From positions 55,731,076 to 55,795,075 of the forward strand of contig CM060970.1 in NCBI GenBank assembly GCA_030765045.1: a stretch of 64,000 bases of DNA. Direction: 5' to 3'. Positions 38,995 to 52,583 of this stretch are shown in pieces; the first letter of the stretch is position 1, and every line of letters starts with the position of its first letter. The notes below the pieces were generated by a model. That model was not told where the DNA came from, did not search any database, and saw nothing but the letters and a program-made list of their open reading frames with translations. The stretch is from Tenodera sinensis (Eukaryota > Arthropoda > Insecta > Mantodea > Mantidae). A program made the position numbers and the translations under genes.

Positions 38995-39530
38995 ATTGTG
39001 TACTGTGACGCCGGCTAAGGCGCACAACAAAGGACAGTTGGGGCCAAGCTACTTCACCCACATACGAGGCGCGACGCGGACAAGCTGACCCACACCACTC
39101 ACGCGAGCAAACACGTGACAGCAATGAGTGCGGCACGTCAAGAAGGGGGTTTTCCAGATCATTCGAGAAGTGTCCGGTAGCCGGCTTGTTTGTAGACGTT
39201 CGTGAAAGATCTGGCTACACTATCGCCGGTATAAAAGCTTGCGGAACGCGTGAAGGCAGGCAGTTTTTGAGTCGGTGTGACTGAGTACGATACTGCTGTA
39301 AAAGATATGTCGCGTCGAAGTGAAGAAGTTTTAACGAGTGTTGAGTTAGTGTTTGAGAGACAGACAAAGTGAAGGGAGGCAGTGAAAGGAGAGAGTCAAG
39401 GCTACAAGAAGAGCTGTAATATCACGAAAGACTGTGAACTGTGTTAATGTCAGTAAAACAGAATTGCGTTTTTTTTCAAACGTTTAGAACAAAAATAAAG
39501 CGATAGAAAAGTAACTGGACTGGATTTTGT
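38995..39530 (+). mobile_element. LTR-like repeat family L, + copy
   Basis: TGTGACGCCGGCTAAGGC at the start is followed by AGCTACTTCACCCACATACG, a TATA-like GGTATAAAAGCTTGCGG at about 39227 and GTGTTTGAGAGACAGAC. It continues to an AAAATAAAGCG signal at about 39494 and ends AAAAGTAACTGGACTGG. The two minus-strand relatives (4100-4560 and 7507-8165) share both flank words. Promoter-then-poly(A)-signal spacing of ~270 bp fits a solo LTR. Confidence 0.6.
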
Positions 39531-40535
39531 AATTTAATTTATATTTCCATAGGTTTCCATACGTTGTTTGACTCTGAAATCACTATTAAACATCTAGTGA
39601 AGTGCTAATAGTGTATTTTTCAATAGCATTGCACTTGTAATCATAAAGAACAATAGAGCCAATACAGAATATCAAAATGCCCCAAATTGTTACGTTAGCC
39701 TAGGATTAGGTTGGATGCAAATTCTGTGAGAATAAATAGATATAATGAGGATACCTTTCTCTGGTTGTTAACTATGAGGTTTCTGGCACTACTATAGGAG
39801 TTACGAAACAAATCCTCTTATGCACCAGCAGCTTCAAAGAAGTCACGATCGCAGGTGCGCAGTGTTTTGTTTGATTACTGAGAGCGAAAACAGCGTTAGA
39901 AGTTTCCTGGATCAATATGAGTTACAGACCCACCATATGGCACTTCAATGAATAAATAAATAAGCAATAAAATTTTAATTAACAAGATCTCTATCCTTAC
40001 ACTGAGAACTGGGGCTCAAAGTGTGAATTATAGATTTCGCTTTCCCCTCTCATCGTATCTTGTGCACAAGTTATATATAGCGTGTCACAACTTTTAAAAC
40101 ACGCACATTTTAGTGTCTAAAAATAGTTCTATATGCACGTTAAGTTGTTCACCAAAGCTGGCAATATGAAGTAATTGTTAATTCTTCACGGTGTTGCAGA
40201 ATTTTGTAGTAAGAAGCTGTGCGTTTTTAAATGGAACATCCTTTATTTCATCCCATAAATCAGTGTGCTTTTTATACGGTCTTGTTCAGGTCATTTACAA
40301 GCAAAAACAGTTTTAGCTTCAATAAATCTTGAGAGAACTTTTTGAAAAAAAAAAAAAAAATAAATAAATAAAAGAGAAAGAAAGAAAAGCAGAAATGATT
40401 AATGTGTTTATGTAAGGCCTATTATGGAGTGGAGGGATTTTCTTGAAAATTTTTGTGTTGTGTTTTTGAAAGACGCTGAAATTAATTACCAGTTTGGTAT
40501 CCAACCCGCATTTCGTTTATTAATTATAGTGTTCT
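39531..40535. other. AT-rich, no gene; A-run at 40344-40360
   Basis: No supported gene, RNA or repeat beyond a short A-rich/(AAAT)n stretch. Confidence 0.45.
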
Positions 40536-40635
40536 TTTCTAGGTCAACCTAGGCGAGATTCGAACTCGACAGGTCTTGAATGTGAATCAGACACAATACT
40601 CCTACTACAGAGGCGGTAATCACTTTTTGAATGAT
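40536..40635 (-). mobile_element. SINE family S1, minus fragment
   Basis: On the minus strand it reads CGCCTCTGTAGTAGGAG, then CACATTCAAGACCTGTCG, B box GAGTTCGAATCTCGCC and TAGGTTGACCTAG. This is the tRNA-like head of family S1 without its body. Confidence 0.6.
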
Positions 40636-42639
40636 AACTGAAGTGCTCATTGGACCTTACAGTTTATCATATTTCTCCCAAATTTTTAATTTGAGCTTAG
40701 CGTACAAACTTAAAGAATTCTTTTGTGCAGAAATGTATTTGTATTAATTAATCTAAGAGAAAAAGCATTTAGTGTACGTGCATTGTATCTATATCTTCAA
40801 CCACTAGATTCCATTTTTAATTTGCCATTATGACTCTAAATTAGTGAACTTAAAAACCCAATTGTGCAGCAAGTATAATTATTATAGGCGTAATAAAAAT
40901 GCTTTTTTGTTACCAAATGTCACTGATGCACTATGTTAAATCGGTTGAAATAGGTTCAAAATTAAGGATGGCTTAAATAGAGATTCTCCTTAAAACGGTG
41001 CTACTTGGCCTGGTTCCAACACGCCCGTATAGCACTCTCACCTCATCCCTTCCTCCCCGGGGTATTTCATTTAATAGCCTCAACAATGGCTCAGCCTGGA
41101 GCCTTATGCGTCCCTCCCTCTCCTTAAAACTACTATTAATATCACTAAATAATGTCACAAACTGAGACAGAACACACTTTCTGTTTCTCTCCAAATAGCG
41201 TCCATGCTGTAGCTGAAATTCAGGATTTTCTCCGTCTATTTTCAGCTTCAACAGCTCCATTTAAAACAATACACCTGATTTTGTTTTTTGCCAGTCATGG
41301 CCTGTGGGAAACACGTTTCAAGTTACGCAAGGTCTGAGGCGGAGAAGAACCAGTTTAAGCAAGGGAATGTTGAACCAGATGCTATTATCTCACTCTCTTC
41401 ACGCTGCCCGTTTTATTTGAGGTAGGTCAAGGACGACTCTTCTTGTAACGGTCGCTCTCTGGGAAAATGCAAAGTAGTTAAGTGATGAACCACTTTCTTT
41501 CAATTTTATATGCAGGACTGGCGCCAGTAATGAATGGGGATTGCATTTCCATTCTATGCTTCGCAACGATACGGGTTTTCTCCTAGAAATACGAGCGCAT
41601 ATTGCCTCTGGTTAACGTCCGATCTCACTAAATGCGGGCACCACAGACGATGTGCACTGATGATACTGTAATGAAATTATAATTGACAGGAAACGTTTAG
41701 GTTAACTTCAGCGGAGCTACCTCCCTATCATTTGTCAGTTAAGAGGACTGAAGAAAACCTGGAGAACGTTTGCAACACTATAAATGACATCGTTAAGGCA
41801 ATGCATGAATTTCGCTTGGTCTTATCCAGGTTTCATGATCTCTATCAAGTAGTAATACTTGACGCGCTCACATGCAATGCATGCCAGTTTAGTAGCATTA
41901 ACACATTAAACAGAACGCTACCTTCAGGGTACATGGGCCTTCATATTGCACGTGGGTAACCGCCCTCTATGGTTAAAAAAGGAGCTGGAGTAACCCTGTG
42001 AAGGAGAACAGGGCGAGAATTGAAATGTGGACTTGTTCACGAGCCCAAGCTCTTGAACACCGTGTCGATACGAAGTTCCACAACATAGATGATCATGTTT
42101 TCAATATGATCACCACCAACTTTTAAACTACTACTTCACGCCATAAATCTTTTTCTTGAAACAAAATCAGAGGGCAGTCAAGAGAATTTAAGTCTGGAGA
42201 CTTTGTAGACCATTCTATAGGTGTCCTGCATCCTATCCACTAATCCCGTCAATATTCGTAACCTTCTAAATATAACTGATTTCCAGGTCCGCCTTGAGCT
42301 ATTGGTCTTGTTTATTAGATTTCATCGTGGCTTCAACAATTAAACTGCCTTAACTGATGAATAGCTCGTGCTTCTTAGATTATGCATTGAGGAAATTATA
42401 TAGGTATTACAATTATTTATCCATCTTCCTATAATTTCTTTGTAAAATTGTTGTTTCAGCTGTCTAATTCCGGTATCACGTTTATATAGAAAAAGTTCTT
42501 ATTATTTAGTTACTTTCCTCTTTTGTGGGCTGCTAAGAAGACAAAACTTAGTTAATATACATTAAATTAGTAATAATTAACTTCAAGGAAATTTAATAGG
42601 TATCAGCATATTAAAATTTAAGGAACTATCTGAAAACGA
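40636..42639. other. No gene assigned
   Basis: A 95-codon minus frame at 40973-41260 and a 75-codon + frame at 41732-41959 have no recognisable domain. No repeat family recognised. Confidence 0.35.
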
Positions 42640-42805
42640 TTGGCCCCTTAGAGCACCTGCCTTGCAGCATGCAGGAGGTCCCGGGTTCGATCCCCGGCTG
42701 CAGATGGGATTTTTTTTTTTAACCAAGATTATTCCTTATCCTCCCCAGAGTCTGAAAGTATATATGAAGTGTGAATTTAATATATAAAGCCCCTAAAAAT
42801 CCAAA
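42640..42805 (+). mobile_element. tRNA-Ala-like SINE head plus short body
   Basis: CCTTAGAGCACCTGCC is followed by GGTCCCGGGTTCGATCCCCGG. The T arm is perfect: stem CCGGG/CCCGG around TTCGATC. The anticodon arm is off-size and the acceptor ends do not pair well, so it is a tRNA relic rather than a working gene. A run of T, then TATTCCTTATCCTCCCCAG, forms a short body. Confidence 0.55.
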
Positions 42806-43700
42806 CTCATTTTTTAACAAATAACAGCTTGCCCATTGGCAATATATTCTACAGCAGAAGCCGCTGATAGGACCTTAGTAGTTAAAGATGGAATTAAATG
42901 GAACAATTAAAAGTATAAAATAAGAAACATATGAAAGAATTAATCAGTTAAAATATTACATGCCAATATCAATGCATTTGCTAAATAAATATATAAATAT
43001 GATTATAAGTACAAATGGTTTCTTATGATAACAACTGAATGCTATGATTGCTACTGTATATAGCAACAAGCTTGTAGATATAAACCTTTGGATATCGAAT
43101 TTTTATACTCGTTTGACATCTTTGTAACTTTTAATTGTGGCTTTTGCCTCTCTGTTTTGTATATTTATGTAGATATATCTATTTTCGTCTTTATTATTAA
43201 TTTTATTTTATTAAATTCAAGTTAAATCTGGCTTTCGCCATGAACTGTTTTTAAGGGTCATAAGCGCCCTTAAACCTACATCTCTCTCTCGCTAGTGTAT
43301 ATAGCAGGCATTTGTCCAGGCCATAATCTAACTGGTGTCCTTTTACGGTTGTCCCTCCAGCTCCTATCATAAGTCCAGTAACCGAAATCATTTTCTCAAT
43401 AATAGCTCTGATGATTAGCAAAAATGCCAGATATTTGCATAACTAATAAAAGTATCTTGAATTTGCTGTGGATAACGTGGGAATGCTGGCACATTCTTAA
43501 TGAATTACGCACAATTTTATAGCTGGTAAACCACAACTGTGTAGAACTAATTAAAATACACAGCGGATATCAGCTTTTTTGTTAGCGTTTGCCATTTTAT
43601 AATATTCAATAATACATGTATCAGTTAAACTGAACGTCATACAGCGTGTATGAAGTATTTTAGGCGACTCTTCTTGCTATGCTTAAATAAATAATGTTTT
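42806..43700. other. AT-rich, no feature seen
   Basis: Nothing supported. Confidence 0.45.
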
Positions 43701-44349
43701 GCACTCACATGCCTTTCTCTACTCTTGTACTAACTATTCTTGCATATTCTCATTTCTCTATCTTCTTCGTGTTAGTCGAGATAAACATTTACAGAAATTA
43801 CCTTATTGCTAATTTTTTTGGATCTCAGCGATAGTCAACTCTTTTAGAGCTTTTCGCTATATGAAGGCTTTGAAATTCCGTTCTCTTTACACAGATAAGC
43901 TATAAAAAAGTGAATTGCCACCTTCCATTTGAGAAAATTTTAAGTATTGGAAAGCTCACACAGATAACAAGGAATATCTCCGGAATGGTTCACTCTATCA
44001 AAAAAATTCATTTGGACATAAATTGTGTATTTTAACATGATCCACATTTTTGTATAGTAAGATTTGGTGTATCTCTTATGATTTACGAGTTATTTAAAAA
44101 TCATCAAGAGTAATCAGGACTACATGGGCTATAGCCACAAAATCCAAAATATGCATTTCATTTGTCATAAGAATATCTTAAACATATGGCATTTTAATCA
44201 AAATCGTTGGAGCTATTTTCGAGAAAATCAGAATGTTCGAAAAATTTTCCATGTAAAGGGTAGTTTAGGGTGGATTCATTTTCTTAAAAATCTTTGTGTC
44301 GCATCCTTGCAAGACATTAAACTAACTTTGGTTTTTAACCAACTTTCCG

Positions 44350-44418
<69 letters not shown>

Positions 44419-44570
44419 ACGCGCGCGCACGAACTTTTATTTGTAAATGCTTTTTTTGGTTTCAGAAGGTCTCGAAATATATATATATATATTTTCGATG
44501 AAATTTCGAATCGAATTTTGGGTGGAATACAGTACTTTTTCCACCTTGTGTAGTAGAGAAAGTAAAAAGT
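43701..44570 (-). mobile_element. Repeat family A, minus copy with CA tract
   Basis: Reverse-oriented. The left part reads GCCTTTCTCTACTCTTG, then GTTAGTCGAGATAAACATTT and CATGTAAAGGGTAGTTTAGG. An internal (CA)n tract occupies 44354-44420. It ends with TTGGGTGGAATACAGTAC and GTAGTAGAGAAAGTAAAAAG. It matches the 14165 copy across its length. Confidence 0.8.
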
Positions 44571-45482
<912 letters not shown>

Positions 45483-45484
45483 TT

Positions 45485-45895
45485 TACTCCAAAATGAATA
45501 GTCGGTTAAACACAAATCTTGTATTAAATGTCAGCGTTTTCCAAGATGCGACACAAAGATTTGCAAGAAAATTCCCCCACACCAAATTATCCTTTACGTG
45601 GAATATTTTCTTAACAATAGCACTAACAATTATGATAAAAATACCATGTACTAAATATGTATATCTTGAACAGCCTCGAAGTGCTCTTCATTCTGAGTAC
45701 CTAACTTTTGCATATGCATATGCATATGCATGTTTACCCGTAATGGTAAACCGTAAAACTTACTGCACAAAAATATATAGTTAAAACAATATTTATAGCA
45801 AATAATTATTTTTTGGAGTTAACCATTGCCGAGATATTCCTTGTTGTTCGTCTGAACTCTCCTCGTTATGCAAAGAGAAAGAAATGTCAAAGCTT
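45485..45895 (+). mobile_element. Family A central fragment, diverged
   Basis: AGTCGGTTAAACACAAATC, GATGCGACACAAAGATTTGC and TAATGGTAAACCGTAAAAC align with the middle of family A. It lies exactly where the internal microsatellite ends in other copies, so the adjacent (AAT)n may replace the usual CA tract. Confidence 0.6.
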
Positions 45896-46609
45896 GGTGT
45901 GGAATCGTCGCTCTTCCGCTCCACTCTCCTACGCGGAATGCTCCTTCCTGGTGTCTTCTGCTCCGGCTGCTCTGGCATGTGATCTTAACCCCAGGGTATG
46001 CGTGAGTGTTTGCGAATAAAACCAGAACTTCGTTGAAACACTTTTATTCTCACCAAAATAAGAAAGCGTGAGGTTTGCCGATCGTTATTAAATACGTTGA
46101 GTCGTTACCGTGTCTCTACTAAGACAGAAGATTGCTAATATTAACTATAATGTGTCCTCACACTTGAGGATCCGGAATACAAGTCCCGTAGCTGAGATGC
46201 TCGCTCGGCGGTCTGGGCGGCACGTGTACTGCCCCGTCGGGTTCTGGAGGGCAAACGACCCTTTCTCTCCGGGTTCTCGCAGGCAAGTCCCTGTGCGTCA
46301 CTATATACCTTTCACTTCCTAATTAGCAACAGGGTTTCGAAGAAACGACCATCCCTTGTTTTCCGGCTCAACACCGGAGCTGAGCGATTTCCAGGAAAAC
46401 TGGTCTTACCAGGTCTCGCTGGAGTACCTGAAGCTCGCCCCTAATGACTTGTATGTACCTTTTCGTGCCTTTTGACAATTTTAGTCACAACTAATCTCCC
46501 AGATTCTGTAGCTTTATATTTGTAACGATTTTAACATTTTCTGATTATTTAATTCCGCCATGTGATGCAGTATTATATCCATAATCATGGCGTTCACAAT
46601 TTCGGCTTC
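45896..46609. other. GC-balanced stretch, possible unrecognised SINE
   Basis: 46160-46290 contains CCCGTAGCTGAGATGCTCG and CGTCGGGTTCTGGAGG. These faintly resemble A- and B-box spacing, but the match is weak. No coding sequence supported. Confidence 0.3.
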
Positions 46610-46935
46610 AAGCTGTGAGTGATCAGCTCTTAAAAGATTTGAGTATTGCGTAAGCCAACTGTATTTCCCTGTTCCGGTTCTAGCCATAAAAATGAAATGT
46701 GTAATGAAACCATTTCTTTAATATTTATCTCAATTAATATGAAGTAGATAGAAGAATAAAATTTTGTAAGAATAGCTTGGTGAATAACATGTGAATATTA
46801 TACTTCTTTTTTTTTCAGTTCAGATCTCCTGAAAACGCATATTTCCACTGCAAATTCAGAATAGAAATTTTGGGTTTGAAGTCGATAATTCCTCTATCTT
46901 AGCTAAGTGATATAGAAACTGGTATCGTTCATTAT
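46610..46935 (+). mobile_element. Family A tail with 3' inverted terminus
   Basis: GCTCTTAAAAGATTTGAG runs to the tail ATGAAGTAGATAGAAG. Then CTGAAAACGCATATTTCCAC and GAAATTTTGGGTTTGAAG are again the reverse complement of a family A head. This is the second copy in the window that keeps the 3' inverted end. Confidence 0.55.
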
Positions 46936-47974
46936 AGGTATAGTTTGAATATGAAGATAAATCACAGTATTTCCAAAGATTACTGGTAAAACTGTAAAGC
47001 ACATATATTAAATTCTAGACGTTATAATTTAGTCTTAATTCCATTTATTCATAGTCCCACAGATAAATTTTAAAGTAATTGAAATCATTCTTTAAAATCT
47101 ATTCAAGTAGTAAAAGTTACAAATCATCTTGTGCATTCCCTTTGATTAAATGTTGCAGCAAGGATCACTAAGAATTCTTGTTCATTCGCGTATAAATTGA
47201 GTTGCAAAACTGAGAAGGGAAAGAAAATGATCACGATTGGTTCTGATAAAACAAATATCGGATCTGCTATATAATAGCGTGAAAATCGACCAATCGGATT
47301 CGCTTCTTCCGTGGAATGAACGATCGGTGAAATTTAATGGAAAGAACTTAAATCAGCCGTAAAATTCCCCGTGTTTAAAGTCTCCTGATAAAATTACCGT
47401 AATTTAACTACAACTAGAGTATTTTATTGGGTCGTTACTGTAGACTTTAAGAGCTTCATGGCCTACAGCATATTTTATCTACGCAGTTTGATAGTTTAAA
47501 ATAAATCACCCTTGCGACTTTATTTATTCTTCCACAAACGTTTCTTTCATAAGTATTGTGTACTTCATGTTAATACAAGTGCTTTTCTCAAACACTCTTA
47601 CAGAGGTGGATACGGAGGCTGAAGTAATAGGCAAATCTTACAATTATACAAAATTATACAGAATGTCTGAAAATGAACTGAGCTTCACAGGCTATGCATA
47701 AAAATAAATTTTGCTCACGCGCTAATTTTTATGAGTGTCACAATTAAAATATTATACACGTGTTACATAGACATCTGATTCAATTTTAGCACTAAAATGT
47801 GTAAAAGTAATTTATAAATTTGCTAAATAAAAATTATAATGTATCAGAGATCGTAGATGTATGACGTAATATGTTTGCTAAGCAGATGTTTCATTTGTTT
47901 CAACACTTATAGAGGTGTAAGGTAATTGTAAAACTATTGAAAATCTGGATTTTATTCAGCTTGAGATTTTTAAC
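46936..47974. other. AT-rich, no feature seen
   Basis: No gene or repeat supported. Confidence 0.45.
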
Positions 47975-48330
47975 GAAGCCAAGAGCGCTGAGGGTATATT
48001 AATTCGAGAAAGATCCAGAGATGTTTACGAAAAAGAATATGAAAAGTTTTGTGGATGGAGAAACGAAAAATGAGCTGGTTAATGAGGTTATTCTTATGTT
48101 TGAATGTTGCTGCACTTGCGAGAGTCACGATGTCAGGTTTTCTTGCAGGCACATTGGAGTAAATTATGTTATGGCAGTAATGACATTGCTGTCTTGTTGC
48201 CATGGTAATTATGTATTCATTTTCTAGTACTGATGTCAAAAACAGGATAATTTTGCACGATTTACGCCATCATAATACGTCATTTTAATGCTAGGATTGC
48301 ATAAATATTTTATTTCTTATGTAAAAGTGG
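47975..48330 (+). pseudogene. Crypton-like (tyrosine recombinase) N-terminal fragment, +
   Basis: A + frame at 47979-48069 reads EAKSAEGILIRERSRDVYEK and continues EYEKFCGWRNEK before a stop. It is nearly the same as the minus-strand fragment at 50488-50730. The flanking DNA (GCAGGCACATTGGAGTAAAT, CTTGTTGCCATGGTAATTA) is also shared, in reverse, with 50395-50460. I recall this N-terminal word pattern from insect Crypton-like tyrosine recombinase genes, where it precedes the core-binding domain. That assignment is by memory, not proven here. Confidence 0.4.
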
Positions 48331-49485
48331 CTAACATGATATTTAATCAAAACTGCTTTTGAGAAAATAAAAAGGCAACAAAATGTTTCCAATGCAAACG
48401 GAAATTTGGGGTGAGATATTTTCTTATAAATAAAGATAAAACAATTCCTTCAATGGACACGAAGTTTGCTGCGCATAAACCATGCATTGTAGCTGACTCT
48501 GAACTTTTCACCCTGTCAGCGATCAACAATAGTAGGTTCCAAGTGCACAAAATAATACAGAGAACTCCCTCCCAATGACGTAATGTTTATACAGTGCGCG
48601 TTGACGTTACGCTGGTTACGAAGGAATTGTTTCATATCTACTTATTAATGTTCGTCTTGCAATCTTAAAAATCAATTTGGTATTTCATTTACCTTTGATT
48701 TTAGTTATGTTGTTCACAGGCATACAAACGAGCGAAATCTCAAACTCTGGATGCAAATCCAGATGAAGTGGCATTAATAATGTGATTTATTTATTTTTGC
48801 AACAAAATTCTGCAGAAAAGCTAAGGTTATGGCATGTCTGAAATAGCGCTCGAGAAAAATTTAATAAAATTTCAGACTAACCGATACTTCAAAGAATGAA
48901 GCATATAATATCAGCCTCAGAACTCAATGCTGTGTTCCTAAGACTGCTAGAGAGAATTCTAGCAAGCTGTCACTGTTTCGTTGAAGATGATGCATACACG
49001 AGAACGGGAAACATGAAATTTGACCAGTCGTCACTTTTTCGAACCATGTAAATCTTCCCGATGAATGTGTATGCTTACATTTGAAAACGAGTGTTTTAAC
49101 ATTTTTCCCCCTTCTGGTTTCGTTTCCGTTTCCGGGCAGTTGATCAAGCGTTATAGTCGGTTCCTTTCATCGACAACTTTAATACCACGTAACGTGACTT
49201 GCACTGCCTTCCAGCGGGTGTTGAAAATATGGACCCTCTGCTACAATCACGCTCCAGTCTATCGTTTCCTGGCTTCGAGCCCAAAAGCGGCCCCGAAAAG
49301 CAAACTTTACTTATCTACTTATAAAGATAAAAATAAAGCTAGCCCATGATATCCCCTGGTGCAAAGGCCTCCTACCAGGGCTAGCTCAATTAATTTTCCT
49401 ATAGGTTAAAGTCTATTTACTTACATACTAGAGAACACTTAAAATGTTCAGACAGTTTTGTTTACAATTCACGTCTTAAACTTCA
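48331..49485. other. No gene assigned
   Basis: Short frames only (94 codons at 49065-49349) without domain character. Confidence 0.4.
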
Positions 49486-50110
49486 CTAAGTTCTAAATCC
49501 TTGAAAACTTGCTTGGAAACTAAAGATTACTCGTCCAAAGATCTTCAAACACTTCACTAAATTCTTGGGACCATCTCTGTCGTGGATGTCCTCTGCTTCT
49601 CTTTCCAAGCCTAGGATCCCAGGTCGTTGCGGCATATGCCCATCTGCTTCGAAACATCCTAGCCACGTGTCCTCCCCATCGCCATTTAAGGGTTCTTGCT
49701 CTAGTGGCCGCATCCTCCATTCCATTTTTTCTTCTTAGCTCCTCATTGTCTGATCCTCCTCTGAGTCTGATCTCCAATATCTTCCTTTCCATTTTCTGCT
49801 GGAGACGTGTATCATCTCAAACTGTTTTCTTGTAAATGTCCAAGTCTGACTGCCATAAAGTTTCAAACTTTGTTGCGAGGCTAATCATTTTTACCACTAA
49901 AATAAATTTACTCCAAAATTTTCCCCAGGTCAGCTTCTTCTTTTTGGAGCTCATTTCCATTTTCTCTACGATGCTAATTGTTCGTCCCAGACAGATGTAT
50001 GCCCTGCAATACTGGATCAGCGTACCCTCAATTAAAAGTAGTATCTCTCTTGAATTCGCCATAACTTTGGTTTTTCATTCATATCTCGTACTTCTTTTGC
50101 CGTTTTGGCA
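49486..50110 (-). pseudogene. Non-LTR retrotransposon RT tail, minus strand
   Basis: Upstream part (50062-49817): CRAYICLGRTISIVEKMEM and KKLTWGKFWSKFIL. After a frame break, 49792-49520 reads MERKILEIRLRGGSDNEELR and LKWRWGGHVARMFRSRW, with GKRSRGHPRQRW near the end. This is the well known end of insect LINE polyproteins (Y.YLG ... W..FW ... MERK.L ... WRW.GHVAR ... G.RSRG.P..RW). A premature frame break makes it a pseudogene. The rest of the RT is missing. Confidence 0.85.
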
Positions 50111-50259
50111 AATAATACTTCCGTTTCTACTAATTCCCCAGCGCAAGTTAGTCTCCTAAATATAATTTCGAGGAACTTATCTACTTATTGATAATAAATT
50201 TACTAGAATGATTAGGACACGTACAACTCAAATTCCGCACATCTTTAGGCTTGTCCAAA

Positions 50260-50790
50260 CACACAAGTACATACCGCTTAAAATATAGATATTTATGCAA
50301 TTCTAGCATTAAAATGACTTATTATGACGGCATGAATCGTGCGAAATCACATCTTTTCTGGCACCACTGACAAAAAAATGAGTGACATAATTAACATGGT
50401 AACAAGCAGCAATGACGTCATCACCACCACAACATACTGTTCCGCAATGTGCCTGTAAGAAAATCTGAAAATCACAGTAATGTGGTTTTAGGTATTAGTT
50501 AAACTAACGCTTTTTTTTCTCCATTCGCAAAACTTTTCATATTCTTTTTCGTAAACATCTTTTGATTTTTCTGGAACTAATAAACTCTCAGCACTCTTGG
50601 CTTCGTTCAAAATGTCAAGCGGAATACAATCCATATTTTCAATAGATTTATCATTACCTTCCATTTTACTGTATAAGTGTTGAAACATCTGCTTAGCAAC
50701 TATACTACACATACATCTGTGATCTCTCATACACGGGCCCTAATGACCTAGCTGTCGACGGGCGCTTAGACCCTACTCACTCACTGATAC
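50260..50790 (-). pseudogene. Crypton-like (tyrosine recombinase) N-terminal fragment, minus
   Basis: The 80-codon frame at 50488-50730 contains PLDILNEAKSAESLLVPEKS and KDVYEKEYEKFCEWRKK. It ends just where a core-binding domain would start. It shares protein and flanking DNA with the + strand copy at 47975-48330, forming a diverged inverted pair about 2.4 kb apart. Near 50735-50790 a short dispersed repeat follows (reverse of GTAGGGTCTAAGCGCCCG), also seen at 9440. No recombinase catalytic residues are present. Confidence 0.45.
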
Positions 50791-50889
50791 ATTATCATTT
50801 TACATTTAGAAAATTTATTAGTTATTACATATTTTAATGCTAAAATTGCATAAAGCTTATGTAACACGTGCATAATCTTTTGGAGAACT

Positions 50890-51080
50890 TGTACGACCTG
50901 TTCTCGAACGCTTGGAAGAATTAAAACAAAATATCCGTCAGGAAATTGCTAGCAGTTCTCAATGTGAACCACGGCGAGTGATGGATAGTTTCCTAAAGAT
51001 GTGCCAAAAATGTATGTATGGACGACGGTGCCCAGTTTCAGCATCTTTCTTAAATTTGGTAAGTAAGCCTTTACAAGTGG
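50890..51080 (+). pseudogene. DDE-transposase C-terminal remnant, +
   Basis: The frame contains LEELKQNIRQEIASSSQ, then RRVMDSFLKMCQKC and PVSASFLNLV. The pattern LEELK..IR.EI....L..VM..F..R...C is the C-terminal tail of a family of insect DDE transposases (Tc1/mariner-like). Parallel remnant on the minus strand at 28776-29130. The catalytic domain is absent. Confidence 0.5.
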
Positions 51081-51384
51081 TTTTAAAAAGTACTGCACCG
51101 CGTAGCCTGTTAGGAGGTTTGACCTCTCCCGGTATAAGAACAATGTTAATGTATCGTCTAATTTTTTTCCAAAGCCCGCATTACTCTTTCTCTAAACCTA
51201 CCTAAGTTTCATTTAATATAGTAAATATACAACATATATTAAAAGATTCTGATAAAATATTGTGGACAATTGTTACAAAATTAAGATTGTAACTCGTAGC
51301 TCCCCCTGGTAGTGCTCTAACTTGAGTCTCTGGTTACCTACCTCTAGTTTTGTAACTAGTAGCACAATTATATATTATTGTTTA

Positions 51385-52583
51385 CAAACAAAATGAATAT
51401 GCATACTTGACTGGCCTCTAGTAGCGGTCATTCACCAATGTTAGTAATAAACAAGCGGCAGGATGCGGTTGATTTAATGAAAATGGATAATTCCCATCGT
51501 CCGTAGCGCTGATAATAAAAAACTGTACAATTCCAACTGAATGCGGCGATAGAACACGTTATGCAAGTGCTGAATCAAAGGCATGCATTCAGCTTTAATG
51601 CAGCAAAGACAGATGCCAAGCGCTGACCGGAAGTAGCACATCTTTCTATGACACTCAGGGAGAATACCGTCACAACAGATGATGTCACTCATAATAAAGT
51701 GCAGGTGGCGTGTGCAAATGCAACCGAGAGAAAATCCTATTGGAAGCTATTAAAATGACCATGGGGTCCATTTTCTCGACTGTTGATAATTATCATATCA
51801 TCAGAGCAAGATAATATGCATCACTCTCGGTCACATGGCGTGCAGGGGTGTACAAACGCTTCTTGAGAATTATATTAGAAATTATTAGGCTCTTTCTAAA
51901 GGGTTTTAAGACAGTGAAAGTTAACACATATCTAACGCAACGCACTTGCAAACTAAGTTAAGTATTGTATTCATACGATTTTTCTCGACTTCCTCTTCGT
52001 CTTCTTTCTCTCATGGATTAGATCAGGGATGTCCAACCTTCTCTCTTTGGAGAACCAGTGAGCGGTCATACACCACTCCACTCTTCAGTCGGAGGAGAGG
52101 CAGTCAGTATCCAGTGACGGACACAAAACAGGCCACTCCATGGAAGTTTCTAAGTTCATAAGAATAAATAAATACCTTGAATTTTTTTGAAATTTCGCAG
52201 AAGATCTCTCCATTCTGGATTATTTTTGCATAAATGGTAAACAGTAAGAGACAGACAAAAGCTTACTAAATAAAAAATGTGTATCTCCTTAAAAACACAA
52301 TTTATATCAGTTTTTTTTTTCTGTTGAGTGAACCATTTTCCAGGTTTTCCTTCATATTTGTCTGAATTTGCCAATACATATACTTTTTTCCATATAGGAA
52401 TATGTTATTGTTTTTTTTTTTCATTCCTTGGCCTTACAAAGAGAACGAAATTTCGAAGCCATCACACAGCAACCAACTCCTAAACATTTCACAATTGCTT
52501 AAGCCTGCCGTATTCCAGTATTGGTGAATGACCGTTACTGAAGGTCAGTCAAGTATACATTCACTTTTTTTTTTTTTTTTTTT
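51385..52583. mobile_element. Candidate transposon bounded by ~60-bp inverted repeats
   Basis: The left end around 51392-51450 reads ATGCATACTTGACTGGCC, then GCGGTCATTCACCAATG. The right end around 52515-52565 reads TATTGGTGAATGACCG, then GGTCAGTCAAGTATACATTC, its reverse complement at about 80% identity. The 1.2-kb interior has no intact transposase, and a family A fragment occupies part of it (about 52165-52520). A poly(T) run follows at 52565-52583. Could be two independent copies of a short repeat in inverted orientation instead. Confidence 0.4.

Noticed and set aside
40973..41260. 95-codon minus frame with fairly ordinary amino-acid composition
   Set aside because: No domain, no homologue recognised, no splice or promoter context. 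Possibly a gene or transposon relic but not supportable.
42655..42715. Functional tRNA-Ala gene
   Set aside because: The T arm is perfect but the anticodon loop size and acceptor pairing fail and a SINE-like tail follows; annotated as a SINE.
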